From Massilia eurypsychrophila (GTDB taxonomy: Bacteria; Pseudomonadota; Gammaproteobacteria; Burkholderiales; Burkholderiaceae_D), in the NCBI RefSeq assembly GCF_002760655.1, contig NZ_PDOC01000007.1, forward strand, positions 62,001 to 126,000: a stretch of 64,000 bases of DNA, read 5' to 3'. The notes under the pieces were generated by a model that made no database searches, was not told the origin of the DNA, and was given only the letters and a program-made list of their open reading frames with translations. Positions 19,470 through 28,411 of the stretch are shown here, piece after piece (within the stretch, counting starts at the first letter, position 1; each line of letters starts with the position of its first letter). The position numbers were made by a program, and so were the translations under genes.

Positions 19470-19931
19470 ATGATTCAGAGTCGACGCGATGTAATGCGCA
19501 TCACAGCGGTGCTTGGCGCGGCGTTCGCGGCAGGCGTACTCAGCCCGAAGGACGTTTTCGCCGCGGAGTGGAACCAGAAGGCGTTCGATGCGAAGAGCCT
19601 GGCCGATGCGGTCAAGGCACTGGGCGGCGACAAGTTCGAGGTCAGTGCGGACGTGTCCATCACCGGCCCGGACATCGCCGAGAACGGCGCCGTGGTGCCA
19701 GTGTCGATCAGCAGCAAGGCGCCGGGGACCGATTTCATGGCGATCCTGGTCGACAAGAATCCGAACGCCATGTCGGCCAGCTTCAACATTCCAGCCGGCA
19801 GCGAGCCGGCCGTGACGACGCGGGTGAAGATGGGGGCGACTTCGAACGTGCATGCGTTGGTCCGGGCCAACGGCAAGTGGCTGGTCGCCACCAAGGAAAT
19901 CAAGGTCACGCTGGGCGGCTGCGGCGGTTAA
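19470..19931 (+). CDS. soxY: Thiosulfate carrier protein SoxY
   Basis: The sulfur-carrying subunit of SoxYZ (153 aa). The essential C-terminal arm ...VTLGGCGG is present, with the substrate-binding Cys151. The N-terminus SRRDVMRITAVLGAAF is a twin-arginine-type signal, as usual for SoxY. A strong site, GGAGG, precedes the ATG. Followed by soxZ after 43 bp. Confidence 0.96.
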   Translation: MIQSRRDVMRITAVLGAAFAAGVLSPKDVFAAEWNQKAFDAKSLADAVKALGGDKFEVSADVSITGPDIAENGAVVPVSISSKAPGTDFMAILVDKNPNAMSASFNIPAGSEPAVTTRVKMGATSNVHALVRANGKWLVATKEIKVTLGGCGG

Positions 19932-19974
19932 GCCGGCGCCGACTGCGAACATTTCAACGGACAAGGACATAAAG

Positions 19975-20286
19975 ATGGGTAACCCAATGCGTATTCGCGC
20001 CAGCATCGCTGGCGACATGGTGGAAGTGAAGATCCTGATGCGGCACGATATGGAGACGGGTCAGCGCAAGGATGCGTCTGGCGCCGTGATTCCCGCGCAC
20101 TACATCAAGACTCTGGTGGCCAAGCACAAGGACAAAGTGGTGTTCGACGCCAACTTCGGGCCGTCGGTGTCGAAAGACCCTTTCCTGTCGTTCAAGTTCA
20201 AGGGCGCTGCCGCCGGCGACAAAGTGACGGTGACCTGGACCGACACCGCCGGCGACAGCCGCACCGACGAAGGCACGGTCAGCTGA
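19975..20286 (+). CDS. soxZ: Sulfur-oxidation protein SoxZ
   Basis: Partner of SoxY (103 aa, family length). Seen: MRIRASIAGDMVEVKILMRH near the start, then KDASGAVIPAHYI and FGPSVSKDPFLSFKF, all SoxZ signatures. It has no signal peptide and is carried out with SoxY by the Tat system. AAGGA lies 8-9 bp before ATG 19975; longer in-frame starts would run into soxY and were rejected. Confidence 0.95.
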   Translation: MGNPMRIRASIAGDMVEVKILMRHDMETGQRKDASGAVIPAHYIKTLVAKHKDKVVFDANFGPSVSKDPFLSFKFKGAAAGDKVTVTWTDTAGDSRTDEGTVS

Positions 20287-20351
20287 CACAGCGGTTCGAG
20301 GTTCCATCCGATGCGGCGCAGACCGCATGACGACGACATGAAGGAGACAAG

Positions 20352-21158
20352 ATGAACACTAAGCGCTTAGGCGTGGCTGGCGCGGTGCTGCTTTGCGCGC
20401 TGACGGCGGCACTGGCACAAACTTCCTCGACGGACGAGATTGCCAAATACCGGCAGATGCTGGCAGACGGCAACCCGGCGGAGCTGTGGGAGATGCGCGG
20501 CGAAGAGCTATGGAAGACCAAGGCGGGACCGGGCAAGGTATCGCTCGAGCGGTGCGACCTCGGCAAAGGCGCCGGCATCGTCAAGGGCGCCTATGTCGAA
20601 TTGCCGCGCTTCTTCAAGGACACTGGCAAGGTGATGGATCTGGAGCAGCGCCTTGTGTACTGCCGCATGACGCTGCAGGGCATCAGCCGCGAGGAAGCGG
20701 TCAAGACGCCGTTCGGCGCGGCCGGAAAGCAATCGACGATCGAGCCGCTGGTGGCCTATATCACGTCCGAATCGCGCGGCATGAAAATGGCCACGCCGAC
20801 CGCGCACCCGCTGGAAAAGCGCGCCTACGAAACCGGCAAGCAAATGTTCTACTATCGCGGCGGTTCGCACGACTTCGCCTGCGCTACGTGCCACTCGGCC
20901 GACGGCCAGCGCATCCGCCTGCAGGAGTTGCCGAACATCTTGAACAAGGCCAACGCGCAGGCCGCTTACACCACCTGGCCCGCGTATCGGGTCTCGCAGG
21001 GCGAAGTGCGCACGATGCAGCACCGGCTCAACGACTGTTTCCGCCAGCAGCGCTTCCCCGAGCCGATGTACGCATCGGAAGCGATCACCGCGATCACGAT
21101 GTTCCTGGCAAAAAATGCCGAAGGCGGCGTCTACGCCGGCCCGGCCTTGAAACGATAA
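20352..21158 (+). CDS. soxA: Cytochrome SoxA (monohaem type)
   Basis: Catalytic subunit of SoxXA (268 aa), which couples thiosulfate to the SoxY cysteine. The C-terminal haem site is CATCH (about residue 177), and the active-site cysteine is in RLNDCFRQQRFPEP. The N-terminal domain has only two separated cysteines (SLERCDLG and LVYCRM), likely a disulfide, so this is the monohaem SoxA class instead of the dihaem class. Signal peptide MNTKRLGVAGAVLLCALTAA. AAGGAGAC precedes the ATG. soxX follows after 9 bp. Confidence 0.93.
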   Translation: MNTKRLGVAGAVLLCALTAALAQTSSTDEIAKYRQMLADGNPAELWEMRGEELWKTKAGPGKVSLERCDLGKGAGIVKGAYVELPRFFKDTGKVMDLEQRLVYCRMTLQGISREEAVKTPFGAAGKQSTIEPLVAYITSESRGMKMATPTAHPLEKRAYETGKQMFYYRGGSHDFACATCHSADGQRIRLQELPNILNKANAQAAYTTWPAYRVSQGEVRTMQHRLNDCFRQQRFPEPMYASEAITAITMFLAKNAEGGVYAGPALKR

Positions 21159-21167
21159 GGAAAACTG

Positions 21168-21791
21168 ATGACTCCGATCCGAAAAGTACTGGGCCTGGCC
21201 ATGGCGGCGCTGACCGTGGCAGGTTGCGCCAGTGTGGCAGCCGACACCGATTACGGCGATGCCGCGCTGGCCATGTTCAAGCAGGACTTCAAGTCGAAGG
21301 GCCCGGCCACGCTTGAGCGCATCGTCGCACGCGACGATGCGCAGCAGGCATGCAGCGAGCAGCCGACCGAGCGTCCCAGCGAAGTCAATGCCAGGATCGA
21401 GGCCGCGCAGCTGAAGACGATCAAGTACCCTGCCGACGGCAAGTACATCGGCAAGTGGGAAGAGGGCGAGAAGGTGGCGCAGAACGGCCGCGGCATGCAA
21501 TCGTCGGATGCGCTCGGCGCGGCGAATGGCGGCAACTGCTATGCATGCCACCAGATCACCAAGCAGGAGATCTCGTTTGGCAACATCGGTCCGAGCTTGT
21601 ACCAGTACGGCAAGGTGCGCGGCACCAGCGACGAGATCGTCAAGTACACCTGGGCCAAAATCTACAATGCCCAGGCGTACACGGCCTGTTCGAACATGCC
21701 GCGTTTTGGCCACAATGGCGTGCTCACCGAGGCGCAGCTCAAGGATGTGATGGCGCTGTTGCTGGATCCGGCATCGCCAGTCAACAAGTAA
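21168..21791 (+). CDS. soxX: Cytochrome SoxX
   Basis: Monohaem partner of SoxA (207 aa). Haem site CYACH (about residue 125), with the likely distal methionine in CSNMPRFGHNG and the C-terminal LTEAQLKDVMALLLDP helix typical of SoxX. The N-terminal half (residues about 25-100) is longer than in minimal SoxX proteins and includes a dibasic-rich region. The signal peptide ends VAGCASVAA, so lipoprotein processing is possible. It starts 9 bp after soxA and ends 9 bp before soxB. Confidence 0.92.
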   Translation: MTPIRKVLGLAMAALTVAGCASVAADTDYGDAALAMFKQDFKSKGPATLERIVARDDAQQACSEQPTERPSEVNARIEAAQLKTIKYPADGKYIGKWEEGEKVAQNGRGMQSSDALGAANGGNCYACHQITKQEISFGNIGPSLYQYGKVRGTSDEIVKYTWAKIYNAQAYTACSNMPRFGHNGVLTEAQLKDVMALLLDPASPVNK

Positions 21792-21800
21792 GGAGACAGA

Positions 21801-23522
21801 ATGGGAATGAATCGGCGCGAGTTTGCGCAACTGCTGGGAATCGCCGCCGCCGGCGGCATGCTGCTTGACGCGAAGACGGCGCTGGCGGGCACGGCGACGG
21901 CAGGCAACCTGTATGACATGCCGCGCTTCGGCAATGTCCACTTCCTGCATTTCACCGACTGCCACGCGCAGCTGAAGCCGGTGTATTTCCGGGAGCCGAG
22001 CATGAACCTCGGTGTCGGCGCGGCCGCCGGCCGCATTCCTCACCTGGTCGGTGAACGCTTGCTCAAGCAGGTCGGCCTGAAGCCGAACACGCCGCAGGCG
22101 CATGCATTTACCGCGCTCAATTTTGAACAGGCAGCGCAAACGTATGGCAAGGTCGGTGGCTTTGCCCACCTCGCGACACTGGTCAAACGAATGCGTGCCG
22201 GCCGGCCCGGCGCCCTGTTGCTTGACGGCGGCGACACCTGGCAGGGTTCCGGGACTGCGTTGTGGACCAACGGACAGGATATGGTCGACGCCTGCCTGCA
22301 ACTCGGCGTGGACGTCATGACGGCGCATTGGGAAATGACGCTGGGCGACAAGCGGGTGCAGGAAATCATCGGCAAGGACTTCAAGGGCAAAGTCGACTTT
22401 GTGGCGCAGAATGTCAAGACCACCGATTTCGGCGACCAGGTGTTCGCGCCGTACGTCATCAAGCAGATGAACGGTGTGTCGGTGGCAATCATCGGCCAGG
22501 CATTCCCGTACACGCCGATCGCCAACCCGCGCTACATGACGCCCGAATGGAGCTTCGGCATCCAGGAAGAGAACATGCAGAAGATGGTCGACGAGGCGCG
22601 TGCCAAAGGCGCCAAGGTGGTGGTGGTGCTGTCGCATAATGGCATGGATGTGGACCTGAAAATGGCGTCGCGGGTGCGCGGCATCGATGCCATCATGGGC
22701 GGCCACACGCATGACGGCGTGCCGGTGCCTGTCGTCGTCAGCAACGGCGGCGGCAAGACGCTGGTGACCAACGCCGGCAGCAACAGCAAGTTTCTCGGCG
22801 TGCTCGACTTCGATGTGCGCGAGGGAAATGTACGCGCGTTCCAGTATCGCTTGCTGCCGGTGTTCTCGAATCTGCTGCCGGCGGATCGGGACATGGCAAA
22901 CCTGATCGACAAGGTCAGGGCCCCCTACGAGGCGAAGCTTGGCGAGAAGCTGGCGATGACCGAAGGCACCCTTTATCGCCGCGGAAACTTCAACGGCACG
23001 TTCGACCAGTTGATCATCGATGCGCTGATGGAAGTCAAGGGCGCCGACATGGCCTTTTCGCCGGGCTTCCGCTGGGGCACATCGTTGCTGCCGAACAGCC
23101 CGATCCTGATGGAGCACCTGATGGACCAGACCGCGACGACGTATTCCTACAGCACGCTGACCGAGATGAGCGGCAGCACGATCAAGACCGTGATGGAGGA
23201 CGTCGCCGATAACCTGTTCAACCAGGATCCGTACTACCAGCAGGGCGGAGACATGGTGCGCGTCGGCGGCATGACGTATGCCATCGAGCCGAACGCGGCG
23301 ATGGGTTCGCGCATCAGCGACATGCGCCTGGGCGGCAAATTGATCGACGCCGGCAAGACGTACAAGGTGGCCGGCTGGGCGCCGGTGGCCGAGGGGGCGC
23401 AGGGCGAGCCGGTGTGGGACGTGGTGGCGCAGTGGCTGAAAGCGCGCAAGACCGTCACGCCGCGCGTACTCAATACGCCGCGCCTGATCGGCATGCAAGG
23501 CAATCCCGGAATGCTGGGGTGA
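21801..23522 (+). CDS. soxB: Thiosulfohydrolase SoxB
   Basis: Dimanganese hydrolase (573 aa) that releases sulfate from SoxY-bound thiosulfonate. It belongs to the 5'-nucleotidase fold: FLHFTDCHAQLKPVYFREPS (metal residues), LLLDGGDTWQGSGTAL, MTAHWEMTLG, VVLSHNGMDVD, GGHTHDGVP. Twin-arginine signal NRREFAQLLGIAAAGGM. AAGGAGACA precedes the ATG. The C-terminal substrate domain is complete. The stop overlaps the next start (GTGA). Confidence 0.96.
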   Translation: MGMNRREFAQLLGIAAAGGMLLDAKTALAGTATAGNLYDMPRFGNVHFLHFTDCHAQLKPVYFREPSMNLGVGAAAGRIPHLVGERLLKQVGLKPNTPQAHAFTALNFEQAAQTYGKVGGFAHLATLVKRMRAGRPGALLLDGGDTWQGSGTALWTNGQDMVDACLQLGVDVMTAHWEMTLGDKRVQEIIGKDFKGKVDFVAQNVKTTDFGDQVFAPYVIKQMNGVSVAIIGQAFPYTPIANPRYMTPEWSFGIQEENMQKMVDEARAKGAKVVVVLSHNGMDVDLKMASRVRGIDAIMGGHTHDGVPVPVVVSNGGGKTLVTNAGSNSKFLGVLDFDVREGNVRAFQYRLLPVFSNLLPADRDMANLIDKVRAPYEAKLGEKLAMTEGTLYRRGNFNGTFDQLIIDALMEVKGADMAFSPGFRWGTSLLPNSPILMEHLMDQTATTYSYSTLTEMSGSTIKTVMEDVADNLFNQDPYYQQGGDMVRVGGMTYAIEPNAAMGSRISDMRLGGKLIDAGKTYKVAGWAPVAEGAQGEPVWDVVAQWLKARKTVTPRVLNTPRLIGMQGNPGMLG

Positions 23523-24022
23523 GCATCGCCTCCCGCGGCCGCTACGCGCTGCGCATGCTCGCTGCGCTGACGCTGTTCGCCGGCGGCGCCCAGGCGGCAC
23601 AGCCCGCCTTGGCGGCGCCGCGCGATCTGCGCAGCGATGGCGCGCTCGCCACCATCCACGGCAACCCGCTGGTGATATTGTTCTCGCTGCCGCAGTGCCA
23701 GTATTGCGCCGTGGTGCGGCGCAACTACCTGGCGCCGCTGACGCGCATGCCGGGCAAGCAGGAGCGTCTCGTCGTGCGCGAACTGGAATTGACCGACACG
23801 GCGCCGTTGGCGGGATTTAACGGCGAGCAAACCAGCGGCCGCATGCTGGCGGCGCGCTACGGCTTGCAGGTGGCGCCGGCGGTCGTCATGCTTGACCGCG
23901 ACGGCCAGTTGCTGGTTCCCCCGCTGCTCGGCGGCGACATCGCCGGCATGTACGGCGCCTACCTCGAGCGCTCGCTCGAAGGCGCGCGCGCCAGGCTGGC
24001 CGCCGCCGCGCCGACGCGCTAA
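23519..24022 (+). CDS. Periplasmic thioredoxin-fold protein, SoxW-like
   Basis: A 167-aa protein with signal peptide (MLAALTLFAGGAQAAQPAL) and a thioredoxin fold: VILFSLPQCQYCAVVRRNYL carries a CQYC redox motif, and APAVVMLDRDGQLL has the cis-proline. GTG 23519 overlaps the soxB stop by 4 bp, so it is coupled to soxB. SoxW-type thioredoxins are thought to reduce SoxYZ or remove sulfur from it; here that is inference from position and fold. A start at the internal ATG (about 23555) is also possible. Confidence 0.8.
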   Translation: MSIASRGRYALRMLAALTLFAGGAQAAQPALAAPRDLRSDGALATIHGNPLVILFSLPQCQYCAVVRRNYLAPLTRMPGKQERLVVRELELTDTAPLAGFNGEQTSGRMLAARYGLQVAPAVVMLDRDGQLLVPPLLGGDIAGMYGAYLERSLEGARARLAAAAPTR

Positions 24023-24061
24023 ATCGATCCTCAACCTTAACCCCTTCAGACGAGAGCCCGC

Positions 24062-25072
24062 GTGAACAACTTCTACAACACCGAACATTCAAGGACCGCG
24101 CCGCAATTGTGGCGCCGCTGGCTTTCCGGCATGGCAGCAGGGGTGCTGGCGCTCGCCGCGGTCCAGGCGTTCGCCCAGCCGATGGCACTGACGCCGGTGA
24201 AGATTTCCCCGCATGTGTATTATTTCCACGGGCATACCGGCATGGCCGATCCGGTCAACCAGGGCTTCATGTCGAATGCCGGCTTTGTCGTCACGCCCGA
24301 CGGCGTGGTGGTATTCGATGCGCTCGGCACGCCGGCACTTGGCGAGGCGATGCTGCGCGCGATCCGGACCGTCACGCAACAGCCAGTCCGGCGTGTCATC
24401 GTCAGCCATTACCATGCCGACCATTTTTATGGACTGCAGGCGTTCAAGGCCGCCGGCGCCGAAGTGTGGGCCCATGAACACGGCCGCCAGTATCTGTCCT
24501 CGGATACCGCGCCATCGCGCCTGGCGCAGCGCAAGGCCGACCTCAAGCCCTGGGTCAACGATCAGACGCGGCTGGTGCCGGCCGACCGCTGGCTGCGGTT
24601 CGATGCGGACAAGACGATTCGGTTCACGCTCGGCGGCGTACGCTTCCGTGTGCTCGACATGTCGGCCGCCCATTCGCCCGACGATATCATGCTCGCCGTC
24701 GACGACGACAAGGTGCTGTTTGCCGGCGACCTGTTTTTCACCGGACGGATTCCGTTCGTCGGAGAGGCCGACAGCAGGGTCTGGCTAGGCGCCCTCGACG
24801 ACATGCTGAAGATCGCGCCGGCAGTGGTCGTGCCCGGACATGGCGAGGTGTCGCGCAAGCCGATGAAGGACCTGGAGCTGACCCGCTCGTACCTGCTGCA
24901 CCTGCGCCGCGCGATGGGCGAGGCGGTGGCCGACATGGTGCCGTTCGAAGAGGCCTACCAGAAAACCGACTGGAAGGCGTTCGCTTCCTACCCGGCCTTT
25001 GTCCAGGCAAACCGGATCAATGCCTACCAGACCTACCTGCTGATGGAGCGCGAGAGCTTGCAGGCAAAGTAG
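24062..25072 (+). CDS. SoxH-like metallo-beta-lactamase-fold hydrolase
   Basis: Exported zinc hydrolase of 336 aa. GTG start at 24062, hydrophobic signal (GMAAGVLALAAVQAFA). The MBL motif SHYHADHFYG, the FAGDLFF aspartate and the PGHGE histidine are all present. Such proteins (SoxH and the quinoprotein-relay hydrolases) occur in many sox clusters; their substrate is not established. It lies 39 bp after the thioredoxin-like gene in the same direction. Confidence 0.82.
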   Translation: MNNFYNTEHSRTAPQLWRRWLSGMAAGVLALAAVQAFAQPMALTPVKISPHVYYFHGHTGMADPVNQGFMSNAGFVVTPDGVVVFDALGTPALGEAMLRAIRTVTQQPVRRVIVSHYHADHFYGLQAFKAAGAEVWAHEHGRQYLSSDTAPSRLAQRKADLKPWVNDQTRLVPADRWLRFDADKTIRFTLGGVRFRVLDMSAAHSPDDIMLAVDDDKVLFAGDLFFTGRIPFVGEADSRVWLGALDDMLKIAPAVVVPGHGEVSRKPMKDLELTRSYLLHLRRAMGEAVADMVPFEEAYQKTDWKAFASYPAFVQANRINAYQTYLLMERESLQAK

Positions 25073-25103
25073 CACCCCGCCATCTCACCCATACGGAGTC
25101 ATC

Positions 25104-25532
25104 ATGAAAATCGCTCGTTCCCTGCTTGCCGTACTCGTCCTCGCATTTGCCTCGTGCGTCACCGCCGTAGCAGCCGACAGGGAGGAAAAGGTCGTCTATC
25201 ACATGAACGAAGCGGCCAATCCGATGGCCGCGCTGAACAACATCCGCAATCACCTGAACGCCAGTCCGAAGGCGAAGATCGTGGTGGTCACGCATGGCCC
25301 GGGGATCGACTTCCTGCTCGACGGCGCCATGGACAAGAATGGCAACCCCTACGACGCCGTGGTGCAGGAACTGGTCAATCGCCAAGTCCAGTTCCGCGTC
25401 TGCAATAACACGCTCGAGACGCGCAGGATCGACCGCAAGCGCCTCATTCCAGAGGCGACGATCGTACCCTCCGGTGTCGCCGAGGTCAGTCGCCTGCAGG
25501 TGCAGGAGGGGTACGCGTATATCAAGCCGTAG
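25104..25532 (+). CDS. Exported DsrE/F-like protein
   Basis: A 142-aa protein with a signal peptide (KIARSLLAVLVLAFASCVTAVAA) and a DsrE/DsrF-like fold: VVYHMNEAANPMAALNNIRN, AKIVVVTHGPGIDFLL and VQFRVCNNTLETR. The single mature cysteine (about residue 103) is where DsrE-type proteins bind sulfur. A GGAG site precedes the ATG. Last gene of the sox operon, converging on the persulfide dioxygenase. A role in periplasmic sulfane-sulfur trafficking is inference. Confidence 0.82.
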   Translation: MKIARSLLAVLVLAFASCVTAVAADREEKVVYHMNEAANPMAALNNIRNHLNASPKAKIVVVTHGPGIDFLLDGAMDKNGNPYDAVVQELVNRQVQFRVCNNTLETRRIDRKRLIPEATIVPSGVAEVSRLQVQEGYAYIKP

Positions 25533-25560
25533 CCGGCGTCATCCCCGGCGAACGGGGCAG

Positions 25561-26262
25561 TCATGCCCCGTGCGGCAGCCCGAGGTTCTGGTTCGCCGGT
25601 ACCGCGATGTCGATCAATTTCGGCTTCGGCAAGTCGAGCGCCGCCATCAAGCTGGCAAACTGTGCCTTGCTACGGTTGGCCAGGCGAGCGTTATGCCGCT
25701 TCTCCCATCCAATCGTCGATACCGACTGGCCCTTGTAGTCATGGCCGGGCCACACGCGTGTGGTATCAGGCAGCGCAAACAGCTTGCCGATGACGCTGTC
25801 GTACAGCGCCGCCGAGCTGCCGCTCTGGAAGTCGGTGCGGCCGCAGCCGTCGATCAGCAAGGTGTCGCCGGTGAACACATTGCCGCGCCAGAGATAGCTG
25901 ACGCTGCCTGCCGTGTGGCCTGGCGTGTGCAGCACTTCGATCCGTTCGCCGGCGCCGAAGCAGATGACGTCGCCGTCGTCCAACTGCACCTCGGCCGGCG
26001 TGATGCCGCAGCCCGACGGCACCGCGGCCTGGGCGCCGGTCACCTCGCGCAGCTTGCCGGCGGACGTGACGTGGTCGGCATGCGCGTGCGTTTCCAGCAC
26101 ATAGGCCAGCGTCAGGTCGAGGCGCTTCAGATGCGCCAGGTCGCGCTCCCAATGGCGCTCGACGGGGTCGATGATGACGGCAGAGCGGTCGTCGTCGGCC
26201 ACCAGGATGTAGGTAAAGGTCGATGATTCGACATCGAACAGCTGAACAGGATTGGTATTCAT
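25561..26262 (-). CDS. ETHE1-type persulfide dioxygenase
   Basis: Cytoplasmic non-haem-iron enzyme (233 aa) that oxidises glutathione persulfide to sulfite. Metal motif THAHADHVTSAG, then HTPGHTAGSVSYLW, FTGDTLLIDGCGRTDFQ and VWPGHDYKGQ, all as in ETHE1/Blh. GGAGAACC stands before ATG 26262; an upstream in-frame ATG was rejected for lack of homology. It is the last gene of the arsR-yeeE-yeeE-tauE-pdo set, all on the minus strand. The product sulfite could leave through the adjacent TauE protein. Confidence 0.92.
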   Translation of the reverse strand: MNTNPVQLFDVESSTFTYILVADDDRSAVIIDPVERHWERDLAHLKRLDLTLAYVLETHAHADHVTSAGKLREVTGAQAAVPSGCGITPAEVQLDDGDVICFGAGERIEVLHTPGHTAGSVSYLWRGNVFTGDTLLIDGCGRTDFQSGSSAALYDSVIGKLFALPDTTRVWPGHDYKGQSVSTIGWEKRHNARLANRSKAQFASLMAALDLPKPKLIDIAVPANQNLGLPHGA

Positions 26263-26296
26263 CTTGGTTCTCCAATGACATGAGGGGTACAACGTT

Positions 26297-27091
26297 TCAA
26301 AGTGCCGCCTTCAACATCATGCCGACGGCGACTGCCGCCGACACGGCGGCGAAGCCGATCTGCAAATGGGGGCCGGCCAGCCGCGCCGATACCAGGCGCC
26401 CGGCCAGCATGCCGGCCAGGGCGCCGACGGAAAACGGCAGCGCCACGCTCCACACGACGCCGCCGGTGGCGGCGCTGGCGACCACGCCGGTGACGGAAAC
26501 CAGCGCAATCACCGCCAGCGAAGTGGCCACCACCGAGCGCATCGCCAGATCGGTGTAGCGCTGCAGCGCCGGCACCATGACGAAACCGCCGCCGACACCG
26601 AGCAGGCCGGAAAGCAGGCCTGCCGCGGTGCCCGATAGCGCCAGCGCGCGCGCGCAACTGCTGGTCCAGATGAAGCGGCCAGTCGCGCCGTCGCGCTGGC
26701 AAGGATGGACGGCATGGACATTGGCGGCCGCGGCCGGTTGCGTCGCCTGGCGGAACGTCCGCAACGCCACCAGCAGCAGGATCATCGCGAACAGGACGCT
26801 GAGCCAGCGGTTGTCGAGGCGGTGCGCCAGCCACAGGCCGAGCGGCGACAGCAGCATGCCGGACCCGGCGATCAGCAGTGCGGCGCGGTAGCGCACGATC
26901 CCCTCGCGCAAGCCGAGCACGGCGCCGAGCGCCGCCGCCATGCCGACGGCCAGCAGGCCGATCGGACCGGCCTCGGCGACGCTCATCTGGATGCCGAACA
27001 CCAGCAGCGGCACCGCCAGGATGCCGCCGCCGGCGCCGGTCAGCGCGAGGATGACGCCGACCACCAGTCCGAGTGCGAGTACGATCGACAT
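26297..27091 (-). CDS. TauE/SafE-family sulfite/anion exporter
   Basis: Integral membrane protein of 264 aa with about eight hydrophobic segments. TauE/SafE repeats: LALTGAGGGILAVPLLVFG and LLSGLLGVGGGFVMVPALQR (GxGGG motifs). The family moves sulfite, sulfoacetate or related anions. Its position directly before the persulfide dioxygenase (34 bp) suggests export of sulfite made by that enzyme. Confidence 0.88.
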   Translation of the reverse strand: MSIVLALGLVVGVILALTGAGGGILAVPLLVFGIQMSVAEAGPIGLLAVGMAAALGAVLGLREGIVRYRAALLIAGSGMLLSPLGLWLAHRLDNRWLSVLFAMILLLVALRTFRQATQPAAAANVHAVHPCQRDGATGRFIWTSSCARALALSGTAAGLLSGLLGVGGGFVMVPALQRYTDLAMRSVVATSLAVIALVSVTGVVASAATGGVVWSVALPFSVGALAGMLAGRLVSARLAGPHLQIGFAAVSAAVAVGMMLKAAL

Positions 27092-27101
27092 GGCGCTGTC
27101 C

Positions 27102-27536
27102 TTAAGCTGTCTGCTTGCGGCGTGCCGGCAGGCGTTCCAGCATTTCGAAGATCAGCATGCCGACGATCATGGCCGCAACAAAGATCAGCGGCTTGCTACC
27201 GCCACTGGCGAGCGAAGCCAGCGCCGGGCCGGGGCAAAAGCCGGCCAACCCCCAGCCGGCGCCGAAGGCGATGCCGCCCAGGACCAGCCGGCGGTCGATG
27301 TGGGTGGCGTTCGGCAGCCGCATCACGTCGCCGAGCAGCGACTTGTCGCGACCGGCCGCGAAACGAAACGCGATCAGTCCGACCAGGATCGCGCCGCCCA
27401 TGACGAAGCCGAGCGACGGGTCCCAGCGACCGGCAAGATCGAGGAAACCGATGACCTTGGACGGATCGGTCATGCCGGAGACGATCAGGCCGAGGCCGAA
27501 GACGAGCCCGACAACGAGTGCCATGATGATGTGCAT
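27102..27536 (-). CDS. YeeE/YedE-family protein (DUF6691 half)
   Basis: Membrane protein of 144 aa, about four hydrophobic segments. Seen: ALVVGLVFGLGLIVSGMTDP, FAAGRDKSLLGDVMRLP and GWGLAGFCPGPALASL; the FCPGPA cysteine is the conserved sulfur-handling residue of this family. AAGGAG precedes ATG 27536. It pairs with the next gene as the two halves of a YeeE/PmpAB-type sulfur transporter. Confidence 0.88.
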   Translation of the reverse strand: MHIIMALVVGLVFGLGLIVSGMTDPSKVIGFLDLAGRWDPSLGFVMGGAILVGLIAFRFAAGRDKSLLGDVMRLPNATHIDRRLVLGGIAFGAGWGLAGFCPGPALASLASGGSKPLIFVAAMIVGMLIFEMLERLPARRKQTA

Positions 27537-27546
27537 GATTTGCTCC

Positions 27547-27978
27547 TTATCCAATGAGGTGGCGAACGATGAAAACGGTGGCGAAGCCGGCTGCCATGAA
27601 GCAGGCCGTCGCCACCAGCGAGCGTGGCGACAGGCGCGACAGCCCGCAGACGCCGTGCCCGCTGGTGCAGCCGGCGCCGTAGCGCGTGCCGATGCCGACC
27701 AGCAGGCCGGCGGCGACCAGGGTGGCGGTACCGGCATCGACCTGCACTTGCGGCAGCGGCGCGTACAAGCCGTAGAAAACCGGGGCCGAAATCAGGCCGA
27801 GCAGGAAGGCGACGCGCCAGGCGACGTCGCCCTTCGGCCATTGCAGCAGGCCGCCGAGAATGCCGCTGATGCCGGCGATGCGGCCGTTGAACAGCACAAA
27901 CATGGCGGCGGCCAAGCCGATTAATGCGCCGCCAGCCAACGAGGCCCACGGCGTGAAACTTGCCCAATCGATCATCAT
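27547..27978 (-). CDS. YeeE/YedE-family protein (second half)
   Basis: Membrane protein of 143 aa. Motifs: [19 protein letters not shown] and [19 protein letters not shown], with the GCTSGHG cysteine that in YeeE/TsuA thiosulfate transporters touches the substrate. The start ATG overlaps the ArsR stop (ATGA), so it is coupled to the sensor gene. Together with the previous entry it probably imports thiosulfate or moves sulfane sulfur into the cell. Confidence 0.88.
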   Translation of the reverse strand: MMIDWASFTPWASLAGGALIGLAAAMFVLFNGRIAGISGILGGLLQWPKGDVAWRVAFLLGLISAPVFYGLYAPLPQVQVDAGTATLVAAGLLVGIGTRYGAGCTSGHGVCGLSRLSPRSLVATACFMAAGFATVFIVRHLIG

Positions 27979-28307
27979 GATGTTGCTCCATTCGTTTTTT
28001 CGCAGTACAGCTGGTAAAGCACTTGCATCACTGCCATCGCCTCGCTGCTGGCGATGCTGTAGAAAATCTGTTTGCCTTCGCGCCGTGTCGTCACCAGCGC
28101 CTCTTCGCGCAGCACGCCGAGCTGCTGGGAAAGCGTCGGCTGCTGGATGCCGACGATGCTTTCGAGTTCGCTGACGCACAGCGGGCCTTGCGCGAGTTGG
28201 CACAGCAGCAACAGGCGGTCGGGGTTGGCGAGCACCTTCAGCAAACCGCATGCCTGGGTTGCAGCGCTACGCATGGCGTCCGGGTCAAACTGGACTGGGT
28301 GGTTCAT
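27975..28307 (-). CDS. BigR/SqrR-type persulfide-sensing ArsR repressor
   Basis: ArsR protein of 110 aa. Helix-turn-helix: [20 protein letters not shown], wing [13 protein letters not shown]. Cys36 and Cys102 are 66 residues apart, the same spacing as the two sensing cysteines of BigR and SqrR, which form a disulfide or polysulfide bridge when persulfides rise and then leave DNA. First gene of the yeeE-yeeE-tauE-pdo operon, divergent from the DUF442 gene; the shared 104-bp gap is AT-rich. Two further cysteines (20 and 44) are present. Confidence 0.88.
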   Translation of the reverse strand: MNHPVQFDPDAMRSAATQACGLLKVLANPDRLLLLCQLAQGPLCVSELESIVGIQQPTLSQQLGVLREEALVTTRREGKQIFYSIASSEAMAVMQVLYQLYCEKTNGATS

Positions 28308-28332
28308 TCAAATTCCTTTCGTCGTCTTGTAC

Positions 28333-28374
28333 GAAAATATAATATGCCAAAACAAAATATAAGTCAATATAATG
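28333..28374. promoter_or_regulatory. AT-rich divergent promoter/operator region
   Basis: Between the ArsR gene and the DUF442 gene is a 42-bp AT-rich block containing AATATAA three times (AAAATATAATATG, AAAATATAAGTC, CAATATAATG). This sharp AT island in high-GC DNA is the probable binding site of the ArsR sensor and the promoter for both directions. Exact sites cannot be fixed by eye. Confidence 0.5.
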
Positions 28375-28411
28375 TTGATGTGGCCAAGTCGGTCACGTTT
28401 CGGGAGATTTC

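Noticed and set aside
20508-23600. Over 1000-codon open frame opposite soxA-soxX-soxB
   Set aside because: Shadow frame. The + strand has three complete, motif-bearing sox genes with ribosome sites.
28333-28374. Phase-repeat or CRISPR-like interpretation of the AATATAA repeats
   Set aside because: Only three short, irregularly spaced copies; better explained as an AT-rich promoter/operator.
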